In this document: in pieces, positions 7,828 through 16,458 of the stretch
How the letters are laid out: every line of letters starts with the position of its first letter
How positions within the stretch are numbered: the stretch's first letter is position 1
Origin: Hydrogenophilales bacterium
GTDB taxonomy: Bacteria > Pseudomonadota > Gammaproteobacteria > Burkholderiales > Eutrophovitaceae
NCBI GenBank assembly: GCA_902627495.1
Contig: CACOJS010000015.1
Location: 1 to 35,719 of the forward strand
DNA length: 35,719 bases
Direction: 5' to 3'
Position numbers and translations under genes: made by a program
Notes under the pieces: generated by a model
What the model was told of the DNA's origin: nothing
What the model saw: only the letters and a program-made list of their open reading frames with translations
The model's database searches: none

Positions 7828-9396
7828 TTAAGAGCTACAGGAGAGCATAGAACAACCTGGTTTAGACTTTGCCCATTCTGGCCTTAGTGCGAATAGGTGA
7901 CTGTTCTCGGGCTGATCGTCATATGGGTTGCGCATGACATCTAACAAGTTTTCAACCTGCGAGAAGTCGCCGTTATTGGCTTGATCAATCGCCTGTTGTG
8001 CGAGATAGTTGCGTAGTATGTATTTTGGGTTATTCGAGCACATTATTTGATACCTGCTATCACTATCAAGTTTATCAGCTTTGACTCTAATCACATATTT
8101 ACCCAACCACCTGTTAAAGCTTTGAAAAAATTCTTTCTTTTTGACTTCATTATAGAAGGCACTTTCAAAATGATCAGCTGAGGGAAAGTTCATGTCAATA
8201 TCTTGGAGAAGCCTGAAAAATATAGTCATATCTGCCTCTGCTTTTTCAAGTAAACATAGAAGCTCTTCCATTAGATCATAATCAGCTTTTTCATGACGAT
8301 ACAGACCTAGTTTAGCTGCGACTACTCGTTTTCTGTTTTCTTCATACTGATCTTTGTAGTGTTGTAGACCAGCGTGTAGCGGTTCATCAGAACTGAATAA
8401 ACTAGCTATAGCTCTGGCCAGTTGATAAAGATTCCAGTGTGCGATGTTGGGTTGATTCCCAAACCTATATCTTCCATATTGAGCATCTGTAGTATTGGGA
8501 GTCCAGTTTCTATCGAAATTATCAATCCACCCATAAGGGCCATAATCAATGGTTAGACCAAGTATAGACATATTGTCAGTATTGAGCACCCCGTGGACGA
8601 AGCCTACTCTTTCCCATTCAGACACCAAAAATGCAGTTTTTTCGCAGACTTCAAAAAACCAATTTTCATAAAGTGTATTCTCCGTGGTTTTATTATTCGT
8701 TAGGTGGGAGAAATGATATTTAATCGTATAGTCCAGAAGTTTTTTTGTGAGATGAATATCCCCCCGGTACGACGGTAGTTCAAAGTTTCCAAAACGGATA
8801 AAACTAGGGGCGACGCGACAAACAATTGCCCCCCGCTCTTCTTGCGGGTTGCCATCATAGAACATGTCCCTGACTATTTCTTCCCCAGTGTCAACCAGTG
8901 TTAAAGCCCTTGTTGTCGGAATGTTGAGGTGATGCATTGCCTCACTACAAAGAAATTCACGAATAGATGATCTCAGTACAGCACGTCCATCTCCAGTTCT
9001 AGAGTAGGGTGTTCTGCCAGCTCCTTTTAGCTGAACCTCCCAGCGATCATTATTTTTTCCGATTATTTCGCAAAGTGTGATTGCTCGCCCATCGCCTAGT
9101 TGTCCAGCCCACTGACCGAATTGGTGACCTCCATAGTTAACTGCATAAGGCGACAAATCACTGGAAACTTTATTTCCTGCGAAGATTTCTGCTGTTGCAG
9201 TCTTCTTGAATTCATCATGATTCAGGCCTAGAAGATCAGCCACCTCATCGACACTGGCGACTATTTTGGGTCGAGAGACCGGTGTTGGCTTAACTTCGGA
9301 GTAGAGTGCTCCCTGTACTTGGCGAGGTTGGTTTTCTTTATTGGGATCCCCAGGCAGGTTTTCCAAGAAAGAATAATCAATTGTTGGAAGTTCCAT
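7828..9396 (-). CDS. selO: Protein adenylyltransferase SelO (YdiU family)
   Basis: A 522-residue SelO pseudokinase-fold enzyme, which transfers AMP from ATP to Ser, Thr or Tyr of target proteins. Conserved blocks include NYGGHQFGQWAGQLGDGRA (about residues 87-105), KGAGRTPYSR with Lys124, and NTDNMSILGLTIDYGP, where Asp274, Asn275 and Asp284 match the catalytic base and metal ligands. The tail ends LSCSS, with Cys third from last at the place of the Sec of vertebrate SelO. The start at 9396 (MELPTIDYSF) fits the family N-terminus; a longer frame upstream would overlap the autotransporter gene. It lies 25 nt after that gene on the same strand and may be co-transcribed. Confidence 0.92.
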   Translation of the reverse strand: MELPTIDYSFLENLPGDPNKENQPRQVQGALYSEVKPTPVSRPKIVASVDEVADLLGLNHDEFKKTATAEIFAGNKVSSDLSPYAVNYGGHQFGQWAGQLGDGRAITLCEIIGKNNDRWEVQLKGAGRTPYSRTGDGRAVLRSSIREFLCSEAMHHLNIPTTRALTLVDTGEEIVRDMFYDGNPQEERGAIVCRVAPSFIRFGNFELPSYRGDIHLTKKLLDYTIKYHFSHLTNNKTTENTLYENWFFEVCEKTAFLVSEWERVGFVHGVLNTDNMSILGLTIDYGPYGWIDNFDRNWTPNTTDAQYGRYRFGNQPNIAHWNLYQLARAIASLFSSDEPLHAGLQHYKDQYEENRKRVVAAKLGLYRHEKADYDLMEELLCLLEKAEADMTIFFRLLQDIDMNFPSADHFESAFYNEVKKKEFFQSFNRWLGKYVIRVKADKLDSDSRYQIMCSNNPKYILRNYLAQQAIDQANNGDFSQVENLLDVMRNPYDDQPENSHLFALRPEWAKSKPGCSMLSCSS

Positions 9397-9421
9397 CTTT
9401 TTATCTTTTATTATTGGTTTT

Positions 9422-11974
9422 TTAAAATTTATATAATACTCTAATCTGTATGCTGTCAGCGTGGACCTTGGTGGAGTCTGCACTAGTGGTACTCTTCTCT
9501 TCTATACGTTCATAAGATATGCCAATAAATCCAGACTTGAGATTCAAATCAACTCCAGTTTCAACTCTCCAGCCAGTTGATTGAGAGTTTTTCCAGCTTG
9601 TAGAAAATGTGGTTGAGGGGTCGATTACATAAGAGGCTGTAATATCAGACCCTGTACTGACATCTTTTCCATATTCGATACGAGAGAAAGGTCGCATTAG
9701 ACCGAATCTTGAGTCGACGCTTGTATCGGCTTGAAGTCCCAGGTGTCCCTTTTTAAGTGTGATGTGCTGAGCACCAAAGTGAAGGGCTTGGTTGGGGCTA
9801 TTTCCAATTTCATCATACGAGCCAAACCTCGTATATCCAATGGAAAGGTTAGCATAAGGTGAAATTACGGTTTCTCCCAACTCAATCTCTTTGACAAGAG
9901 TAGTGGTCTGGAATAATTGATAACCTGTTCGTTCCCCTTTTAAAATATTACTGCGGCTCGTCGTTCTTTGAATATCCATTACTAATTCATTAAACCCTAT
10001 AGCAGCATCAATATATGAGTTATCATCTTGCGACCAACTGCCATAGAAGGTTAACCCTTGCGAATCGGTATTAACATAACTGCCAATGCCTACATCGTTT
10101 TGTTCCCGATCAGCTCTTGCAGAAATACCGAAGAGTCGTCTATCGTCTATTTTTTTATCAACACCTATTGTCAGTCCATCTGTAGTAAACTCTGAACCAT
10201 TAGTTGATTCGGTAGCATCAGTTTTGCCAATCATAATAGTGCCAGCTGACCAAATAGCCCATTGCTTACCTAGGAGTTTTCCCTCCGGGTTCATGACACC
10301 CCTGGCCATATTCTCCAAAAATCCGTCCTCTATTTCCATCAAGGCTTGCACTGGAGGCATAGATAAAGCCTTCGTTACTTCCGGGTTCACAATTTTAAAC
10401 TGAATTCCTTGGTAAGATAGATTTGAAGACCTTCGGTTTCTCCGGAACTGCATCATTCTGCTGGTGACGGGAACCAGTGAGCCGAATGCTGCTCGGTTAG
10501 CTAACTCAGCTTGTGCCTCCACTAGGCCAACCACCACTGGATCATCTTCAACAGGATTTGGAACTTCTTCTTTGGTAGTAAAATTAAACTGAGTGGTATC
10601 GCTAATTCCAGAGTGGGGGTCTCCAGTTGAATCTTTAAAAGCTCCAGCATCTAGCAATATATGATAGCTCGTATTTTTTTCAAAAAAATCTGTTGGAGTT
10701 ATGGTGATCGTAGTGGTCCCAGATCCGACCACCTGCGAACTGGTAATATCAATAGTTTCTAGTATAGTGCTATCACTCGTCTTAACAATTGTTAGATTTC
10801 CGGAGTTCACTGTCATGGCACTGTCAAAGATAAAACTTAAGGTTGCATCGATTGCAACGTCAGTCGCATTATCAGAGGGAGAATATCCGGAAATACCAGG
10901 CAAGGCTCTGGTTTGGAAATTCCATGTTGTTGTGTCTGATATACCGGCAAAACCTTTACCGCTACTAACGCTATCGAATGCGGTACTTTCAATTTGCACG
11001 CAATAATCAGTACTTCCCTCTAATGCATTCGCCCAAGTTGCATTAATCGTATCGGTTCCTCCTCCTGTCACCTGGGCACTTGCTACACTTATTGATTCAA
11101 TAACTTCGCTAGTTGAGGTCTTGATAATTTTAATAACACCGGTACCAACACTTACGGCTTCTGAAAAAACGATTTTCAATTTTTTCAGGACACTTACCCC
11201 TGTGGCATTATCCGCTGGGTCAAGACTAGCCCCAGTAAGCGAAGGAATACCTAAATCCGCCTCGGTGATATCCATAGACATCGATGTTCCAAAACAACTT
11301 GGTCTATCCCACCTGGCATTCGCTGACCCTCCCCTGCAATTTGAAGTTCCAGAATCGGGATGTTCGTCACATGCTATATAAGAGGCACTGTAAGCCCCAG
11401 GATTATCAAGACTTATATCCACATACTGCCATCGGTCAGAAATTGCTGTCATTGACCCTCCCCCGTACGTTCGGCAGTTAAAGCTAGTATCGCCATAGGC
11501 TCCTATATTTCCAGAGGTATCAGTAGCAAAAAAATTGCCACCATTACTGGGTGACTTTGCTATAAGATCACTATCCGGGCAACTAATTGTTCCGCTTGAG
11601 GTTGCGCAAGTGGCAGAGGCTCCAACATCCCCTGTAAAGCCACTGTAGGTGGTACTACCATCGGGGTGAATTAATTTTAAGTATCCTTCTGATGTACTTG
11701 CCGCGCCATGGTCAGAGCCGATGTAGAATCTAAGAACTCCTGCTGATTGGTTTTTGTATCCGATAGTATTTGAGTGAGCATGGCTATCTGTGGCGTGTAG
11801 GTATCCAAACAATATAGAAACTACTAGCAAACTTGTGAGTAACCAGTTGTGTACTCTAAAACTGAAACCAGTGGATGTTATTTTTCTTGTCAATTTTGAT
11901 AATCCTAGTGCCCCGGTGGAATTGTTGGTCTGATTTTTTTGGCAACCTAATGAAATTAAAGCGTAAAGTATCAT
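9422..11974 (-). CDS. Autotransporter with two Ig-like repeats
   Basis: Up to 850 residues. Order: a hydrophobic export segment at about residues 44-60 after a long basic N-terminus, an unrecognised Gly/Ser-rich head with six Cys (123, 132, 167, 202, 213, 227), two SbsA/Big_5-type Ig-like repeats (about 246-356 and 361-468; DNATGVSVLKKLKIVF and DNATDVAIDATLSFIF), a linker, and a C-terminal autotransporter beta-barrel (about 575-850) ending in LYKF with the terminal Phe used for outer-membrane insertion. It is predicted to display the head at the cell surface. The ATG at 11974 lacks a ribosome binding site; a TTG at 11893, preceded by AGGA, would give a more usual signal peptide. Binding partner unknown. 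Confidence 0.82.
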   Translation of the reverse strand: MILYALISLGCQKNQTNNSTGALGLSKLTRKITSTGFSFRVHNWLLTSLLVVSILFGYLHATDSHAHSNTIGYKNQSAGVLRFYIGSDHGAASTSEGYLKLIHPDGSTTYSGFTGDVGASATCATSSGTISCPDSDLIAKSPSNGGNFFATDTSGNIGAYGDTSFNCRTYGGGSMTAISDRWQYVDISLDNPGAYSASYIACDEHPDSGTSNCRGGSANARWDRPSCFGTSMSMDITEADLGIPSLTGASLDPADNATGVSVLKKLKIVFSEAVSVGTGVIKIIKTSTSEVIESISVASAQVTGGGTDTINATWANALEGSTDYCVQIESTAFDSVSSGKGFAGISDTTTWNFQTRALPGISGYSPSDNATDVAIDATLSFIFDSAMTVNSGNLTIVKTSDSTILETIDITSSQVVGSGTTTITITPTDFFEKNTSYHILLDAGAFKDSTGDPHSGISDTTQFNFTTKEEVPNPVEDDPVVVGLVEAQAELANRAAFGSLVPVTSRMMQFRRNRRSSNLSYQGIQFKIVNPEVTKALSMPPVQALMEIEDGFLENMARGVMNPEGKLLGKQWAIWSAGTIMIGKTDATESTNGSEFTTDGLTIGVDKKIDDRRLFGISARADREQNDVGIGSYVNTDSQGLTFYGSWSQDDNSYIDAAIGFNELVMDIQRTTSRSNILKGERTGYQLFQTTTLVKEIELGETVISPYANLSIGYTRFGSYDEIGNSPNQALHFGAQHITLKKGHLGLQADTSVDSRFGLMRPFSRIEYGKDVSTGSDITASYVIDPSTTFSTSWKNSQSTGWRVETGVDLNLKSGFIGISYERIEEKSTTSADSTKVHADSIQIRVLYKF

Positions 11975-12066
11975 ATTTGTTGTTAATAGGCTAATATACT
12001 AGTCAATCAGATCAGCATTAAATAGTGATTGTTTTACGTAATAAAATTAACAATGAGGAATTAAAG

Positions 12067-13164
12067 ATGATTGGTTTTTTTGATAGAGGTTTTTGTTGGT
12101 TAGTAATTGCTGTTGGCTGTATGAGTCTTGGATGTAGCAATGAAGATGGCAATATAGCTACCAAAGAAAAAGCATTAGCATATGTCAGTACTCAGAAAGG
12201 CGATGTCGTAGTTATTGATTTGGAATCGCTGGAAGTATCCGGTGAAATAAAGGTTGGTGCTAAAGGCCCAAGAGGAATCGGCGTGACGGCTGATGGTGAA
12301 AGGTTGATCACTGCCAATGGAGAAGATGGAGATATATCAATTATCAACCGAAAAACAGGCGAGCTAATTCAGCGAATAGGGATCGGCGAGAATCCAGAGT
12401 TTGTAAGGGTTCGAGGTCAGGAGGTTTTTGTATCTTTTGAACCAGCAGCTATTGGAGGTCCTCCTCCAGCTCCAGGCTCAGAGGAAGCTGAGGCTCTTGC
12501 TAAGGCTAGAGAAGAAGACGAAGAGGAACCAGCAAAAATCGCTGTTGTTGATTTGAATAAAGGTGAGATGGTTCAGGCTATCACAGGTGGTATGGAAACA
12601 GAGGGGATAGAATTCTCATCTGATGGAAAGAAGATTTTGGTAACCAATGAAGCTGATGAAAACATTACCGTTCATGATATTGAGACTGGTGAGTTGGTAA
12701 AGACGATAAGTACTCGAGCATATGGCAATAGACCTAGAGGAATAAAAGCTGCTCCTGACGGTACATATTATGTTGGTAGTTTAGAGTTTGGGGATAAACT
12801 AGTTATTATTGACTCCCAATTCAACTTAGAAAAAGTGGTCAGTACGGGAAAGGTTCCCTATGGTCTAGCTTTTGATCAATCAGGAAAAAATCTCTTTGTA
12901 GCTTTAAAACAAGATAAAGCTTTGGAAGTTTTTGACACGGCCTCATGGGAATCTTTGAAGAAAATACCAACAGGAAAACGTTGTTGGCATTTTACCTTTA
13001 CTCCTGACTACAAACATTTGCTTGTTGCGTGTGGGCGATCAGATGAAGTTGTTGTTATTGATGCTACAACTCTTGAGCGAGTCAAAAGCATAAGTGTTCC
13101 TAATATGCCATGGGGAGTGGTTACCTTTCCGAAGGCCATAGGAAGCTTAGACATACCTGAATAA
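12067..13164 (+). CDS. YVTN-type beta-propeller lipoprotein
   Basis: A 365-residue lipoprotein: export segment then lipobox MSLGC, giving a lipidated Cys at about residue 22. The rest is a seven-bladed YVTN beta-propeller with repeated VVIDLESLEV, FSSDGKKILVTN and FDQSGKNLFVAL strands. The last blades (TGKRCWHFTFTPD, MPWGVVTFP) resemble PQQ-dependent-catabolism-associated propellers. One inter-blade loop carries an acidic low-complexity insert rich in Pro, Glu and Ala (about residues 125-150). The start at 12067 is chosen because AGGA sits at 12056-12059 and the lipoprotein signal begins there; an upstream ATG would spoil it. It is divergent from the autotransporter, and a functional pairing is possible but unproven. 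Confidence 0.83.
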   Translation: MIGFFDRGFCWLVIAVGCMSLGCSNEDGNIATKEKALAYVSTQKGDVVVIDLESLEVSGEIKVGAKGPRGIGVTADGERLITANGEDGDISIINRKTGELIQRIGIGENPEFVRVRGQEVFVSFEPAAIGGPPPAPGSEEAEALAKAREEDEEEPAKIAVVDLNKGEMVQAITGGMETEGIEFSSDGKKILVTNEADENITVHDIETGELVKTISTRAYGNRPRGIKAAPDGTYYVGSLEFGDKLVIIDSQFNLEKVVSTGKVPYGLAFDQSGKNLFVALKQDKALEVFDTASWESLKKIPTGKRCWHFTFTPDYKHLLVACGRSDEVVVIDATTLERVKSISVPNMPWGVVTFPKAIGSLDIPE

Positions 13165-13176
13165 CAAAAGGAGGTT

Positions 13177-13202
13177 TGTTGGGGGGTATATCACCCCCAA
13201 CA
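13177..13202. terminator. Hairpin between convergent genes
   Basis: TGTTGGGGG (13177-13185), an 8-nt loop and CCCCCAACA (13194-13202) form a perfect 9-bp stem between the lipoprotein gene and the convergent RraA-like gene. T-rich sequence follows on each side (GTCCTTTTCT rightwards, and T-rich on the complement leftwards), so it could end transcription in both directions. Confidence 0.72.
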
Positions 13203-13215
13203 GCTCTGTCCTTTT

Positions 13216-13860
13216 CTAAAACTTTCCATATTTTAAATAGGCTTTTTGCGGATCCATGCCGGCCATTATTGCCGTCCGGACTTTATTCTCAGTTTTTATA
13301 ATACCTTCAGTTTTTTTAACAGTCTCTGCGATCGCATGTGCTGGAATTATTACAATTCCATCGCGGTCTGCCAAAAGGTAATCCCCAGAAGATATAACTA
13401 CATACCCAATATTTATCGAGGCACCTAACTCCGTTGGAATCCATCTTCCTACTACATCAGCTGGTGTATTGAAACTGCAGAAGACGGGAAAATCTAGGTT
13501 CAATATAAACTCAGTATCTCTACAGCCCCCGTCTACGACGTATCCTAAAACCTTTTTTTTCTTTAGAGTCTCAGCTGATAGTTCACCCATAAGAGCTATA
13601 CTTTGATTATTCGGTTGGCATACTAACACCCGTCCCGATGGTGCCTTGGAAAGCAAGCCTGTCCATTGTAGTAAGGTTTGGTGTTCACTGAGGTCCTCAT
13701 TCATTTCTCCACTGATCGTGAATATTTGTCCACAAAGTTTTTGGGTGGGATTTAATGCTCTTATATTGTTAGGCAAGATAAAATCTGAATACCCCATACC
13801 CCGGAGAACATCGTGAACAGCTCCCGTATATAGATCAGATAGTCGCTTTGCCCAGTCCAT
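13216..13860 (-). CDS. RraA-like protein / HMG-aldolase superfamily
   Basis: A 214-residue protein of the RraA/dimethylmenaquinone-methyltransferase-like fold. The signature region MGELSAETLK to DGGCRD is present: Arg114 and Asp115 match the RD pair of class II HMG/CHA aldolases, with Glu93 at the usual metal-site Asp, 21 residues upstream. True aldolases of this fold cleave 4-hydroxy-4-methyl-2-oxoglutarate or oxaloacetate-type 2-keto acids at the end of aromatic pathways; others regulate RNase E. Catabolic neighbours (alcohol dehydrogenase 12 nt upstream, SDR, Cox accessory genes) favour an aldolase or decarboxylase role. It is the last gene of the minus-strand series. Confidence 0.78.
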   Translation of the reverse strand: MDWAKRLSDLYTGAVHDVLRGMGYSDFILPNNIRALNPTQKLCGQIFTISGEMNEDLSEHQTLLQWTGLLSKAPSGRVLVCQPNNQSIALMGELSAETLKKKKVLGYVVDGGCRDTEFILNLDFPVFCSFNTPADVVGRWIPTELGASINIGYVVISSGDYLLADRDGIVIIPAHAIAETVKKTEGIIKTENKVRTAIMAGMDPQKAYLKYGKF

Positions 13861-13872
13861 ACTCTAAATTCT

Positions 13873-14997
13873 TTAAAACATTATTAGTTGACGGACAGTT
13901 TTCCCAGCTGCTAATTTATCAAAGCCCTCGTTGATCTCTTCTAGTTTCAAATGATCACTCATAAGCTTGTTTACCGGAAGTAATCCTTTTCTATAGAGAT
14001 CTATGTAGCAAGGCATATCCCTCGGAGGTACGCAGGACCCAACATAGCTTCCCTTTACTGTCCTCTCTTCTGCTGTAAGGTTCACGTGTTGCAGTCCCCA
14101 CCGTTTCTCTGGATGTGGGAGGCCAGCTGTGACAGTTGTTCCCCCCCTGCGAGTCATTCGGTATGCAAGCTCCATGGCCTCAACAGATCCAGCCATCTCG
14201 AACCCGAAATCCACTCCACCATTCGAGATTTTTTTAATTTTATCTACTGCATCACTATCATTGGCATTTACTGTAGCCGTTGCTCCAAGATCTTTAGCTA
14301 TAGACAATTTACTATCATGTATATCAACAGCTACTAGCTGAGACGCTCCCGCGACTTTTGCACCTAAGAGGGCATTGAGACCAACACCCCCTAATCCGAC
14401 GACAGCAACTTTTGCCCCAGGAAAAACTTTTCCGGTATTAAGTGCGGCTCCAACTCCCGTAAGAACTGCACATCCAAAAAGTGCTGCTTCATCAAAAGGC
14501 AACTCTTTATCAATTTTGACTAGAGACCCCCTGTTGGTAATGCAGTACTCCGCGAAAGCAGACACCCCCACATGATGGTAAATCTCCTTACCTTTTTGAC
14601 TGAGTCGAATTCCTCCGCCAAGGAGGGTGCCATCAGCATTTGCTTTTTGTCCAGGCTCGCAACGTCCGGGATGCCCCTCTATACATGCCACACATTGCCC
14701 ACAACTTGGTGCAAAAACCATAACGACGTGGTCTCCCGTCTCTAGATCATTGACCCCCGGCCCACATTCCATCACTATGCCAGCTGCTTCATGACCAAGG
14801 ACCATAGGCGTTTGGCGAGGTCTATTTCCGTTAACTGTAGATAGATCGGAGTGACACAATCCAGCTGCTTTTATCTGGACAAGAACTTCTTTCTCTTGGG
14901 GAGATGACAGCTCAACTTCCTCTATTTTGAGTGGTTGGCTTTTTACGTAGGGTTGGTCTAATCCCATTTCTCTTATCACTGCGGCTTTGAATTTCAT
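13873..14997 (-). CDS. Zinc-dependent alcohol dehydrogenase (MDR family)
   Basis: A 374-residue alcohol dehydrogenase. Catalytic zinc ligands are Cys48 (CHSD), His69 with Glu70 (GHEAAG) and Cys176; the structural zinc site is Cys99, Cys102, Cys105 and Cys113 (CGQCVACIEGHPGRC). The Rossmann motif GLGGVG is at residues 201-206, with Asp225 indicating preference for NAD. The sequence resembles class III/NDMA-type long-chain alcohol dehydrogenases. It probably oxidises a primary or secondary alcohol intermediate. It is 12 nt upstream of the RraA-like gene and 40 nt downstream of an SDR, in the same minus-strand run as the Cox accessory genes. Confidence 0.87.
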   Translation of the reverse strand: MKFKAAVIREMGLDQPYVKSQPLKIEEVELSSPQEKEVLVQIKAAGLCHSDLSTVNGNRPRQTPMVLGHEAAGIVMECGPGVNDLETGDHVVMVFAPSCGQCVACIEGHPGRCEPGQKANADGTLLGGGIRLSQKGKEIYHHVGVSAFAEYCITNRGSLVKIDKELPFDEAALFGCAVLTGVGAALNTGKVFPGAKVAVVGLGGVGLNALLGAKVAGASQLVAVDIHDSKLSIAKDLGATATVNANDSDAVDKIKKISNGGVDFGFEMAGSVEAMELAYRMTRRGGTTVTAGLPHPEKRWGLQHVNLTAEERTVKGSYVGSCVPPRDMPCYIDLYRKGLLPVNKLMSDHLKLEEINEGFDKLAAGKTVRQLIMF

Positions 14998-15037
14998 AAA
15001 TCTTCCTTAAACTTGATGTAATAGCTACCAATATTTT

Positions 15038-15787
15038 TTAATAAGTAGCTCTTCCTCCCGATAGGTCGAAGACTCCTCCTGTTGTAAATGAACAGTCTTC
15101 GGTGCACAGCCAGCCTACCATAGCCGCGATTTCTTCAACTAACCCAAATCGGCCAACGGGAATTTTGGAGAGCATATAGTCAATATGTTGTTGGGATACT
15201 TGATCAAAAATCGGCGTTTTTACTGCTGCTGGCGTGACACAATTGGCAGTAATGTTTTTCTTTGCTAATTCTTTTCCGATGGATTTAGTGAGGGCAATAA
15301 CCCCGGCTTTTGAAGAAGAATAAGCAGAGGCGTTTGGGTTACCTTCTTTACCAGCGATTGATGCAATATTCACAATACGTCCGTACTTGTTTTCCTCCAT
15401 GTGGGGGATTAAGGTTCTGCAAGTGTAAAATGTTCCATTTAGGTTGACATCATGTACCCTTATCCATTCATCTAGAGGATATTCGGACACCACTTGATTG
15501 TCCCCCGCTACTCCTGCCGAATTTACCAATATATCGATTGTTGGAAAAGTCTTCTGAGTTGATTGGAAGGCATCTTGGATATTTTGAAAATCGGTAATAT
15601 CTACTTTTTCCGTATGTATGTTTGACTCAGATAAATTTTTGGCAATACCAGCCATTGCGACTTCATTCATATCCCAAATTGTTACATTTGCGCCAGACTG
15701 AGCTAATCGTTTGACGATAGCTAGCCCGATACCCGAAGCCCCACCGGTAACGATTGCACTTTTAGCTGTCAGATCTAGGTTATTCAT
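15038..15787 (-). CDS. SDR family oxidoreductase (FabG-like)
   Basis: A 249-residue classical short-chain dehydrogenase: TGGASGIG at residues 14-21, NSAG, then a Ser in NIASIAG and the catalytic YSSSK. Closest in type to 3-oxoacyl-ACP reductase FabG or 3-hydroxyacyl-CoA dehydrogenases, converting a hydroxyl to a keto group or the reverse. It is preceded by an unusual run of eight G (C8 at 15791-15798 on the plus strand) three bases before the ATG, where the Shine-Dalgarno sequence should lie. It follows coxG after 97 nt and precedes the alcohol dehydrogenase by 40 nt. Substrate unknown. Confidence 0.85.
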   Translation of the reverse strand: MNNLDLTAKSAIVTGGASGIGLAIVKRLAQSGANVTIWDMNEVAMAGIAKNLSESNIHTEKVDITDFQNIQDAFQSTQKTFPTIDILVNSAGVAGDNQVVSEYPLDEWIRVHDVNLNGTFYTCRTLIPHMEENKYGRIVNIASIAGKEGNPNASAYSSSKAGVIALTKSIGKELAKKNITANCVTPAAVKTPIFDQVSQQHIDYMLSKIPVGRFGLVEEIAAMVGWLCTEDCSFTTGGVFDLSGGRATY

Positions 15788-15790
15788 TGT

Positions 15791-15798
15791 CCCCCCCC
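15791..15798 (-). repeat. G8 homopolymer at a ribosome binding site
   Basis: Eight consecutive C on the plus strand, read as G8 three bases before the SDR start codon. No other Shine-Dalgarno-like sequence is present there. Length changes by slippage could alter translation. Confidence 0.5.
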
Positions 15799-15884
15799 GT
15801 TTGTTTGTTAACCTCTAAAGGTGGCAAGTTTTATTATTACTGTAATTTCCTGATAAATGAAACTTTTTTTTATAGCGTTAACTT

Positions 15885-16442
15885 TTATGATCCCATTATA
15901 GTTGCTACTAAAAGCAGGGTTAATGCTGTTATCGTAAAAGACCAAAAGATCCAATTACTATCCCTGATTTTTTCTGATGGTGACAGCAAGGGCTCAGATG
16001 TCTTGCCGCTTATTTCTTTATTAAACTTTTCAAAGAAATCCGTGGCCATCTTTTTTGCAACTCCATCAATTAATCGAGATCCTACTTGTGCTAGCTTGCC
16101 ACCAACCGAAGCAGTCGCGTCATACGTTAACTGGGTATCCTCTCCTTTGTCGATAAGATTAACAGCCGCTTTCCCTTTGCCGAATCCAGCAACGCCCCCT
16201 GTTCCATTGAAAGTTATTGTATATGAGTCTGGAGGATTCAAATTATCCAGTTTTAATTGGCCTTTAAATTTTGCTTTAACTGGACCAATTTTTGCAATCA
16301 TTATCATTTCGAAATCATTTTCCTGCGTTCTTACTACCTCTGAACACCCGGCTATGCATTTTTTTAAAATGTTTGGGTCGTTAAGGGCCTCCCAGACCTT
16401 TTCTTTAGCTGCATTAATTACCTCTTCTCCTTTTAACTCCAT
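15885..16442 (-). CDS. coxG: CoxG-like SRPBCC protein with C-terminal anchor
   Basis: A 185-residue CoxG-family protein. Residues 1 to about 145 form the SRPBCC fold with the family landmarks MELKGEEVI, VWEALNDPNILKKCIAGC and FGKGKAAVNLI. Residues about 162-183 form a single transmembrane helix. CoxG helps recruit carbon-monoxide-dehydrogenase-type molybdenum hydroxylases to the inner membrane, which would link the enzyme to the quinone pool. It lies 16 nt after coxE, in the gene order D, E, G. The assignment is firm. The enzyme it serves is presumably the CoxLSM set 5-9 kb away in this window, not an adjacent one. Confidence 0.88.
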   Translation of the reverse strand: MELKGEEVINAAKEKVWEALNDPNILKKCIAGCSEVVRTQENDFEMIMIAKIGPVKAKFKGQLKLDNLNPPDSYTITFNGTGGVAGFGKGKAAVNLIDKGEDTQLTYDATASVGGKLAQVGSRLIDGVAKKMATDFFEKFNKEISGKTSEPLLSPSEKIRDSNWIFWSFTITALTLLLVATIMGS

Positions 16443-16458
16443 AATAAAATCCTTAGAT

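Noticed and set aside
7798..7836. AGCTCTT/AAGAGCT inverted repeat between convergent genes
   Set aside because: Only 7 bp with a 25-nt loop; too weak to call a terminator.
10086..11481. Plus-strand frames opposite the autotransporter
   Set aside because: Shadow frames of a long Ser/Thr-rich coding sequence, without motifs.
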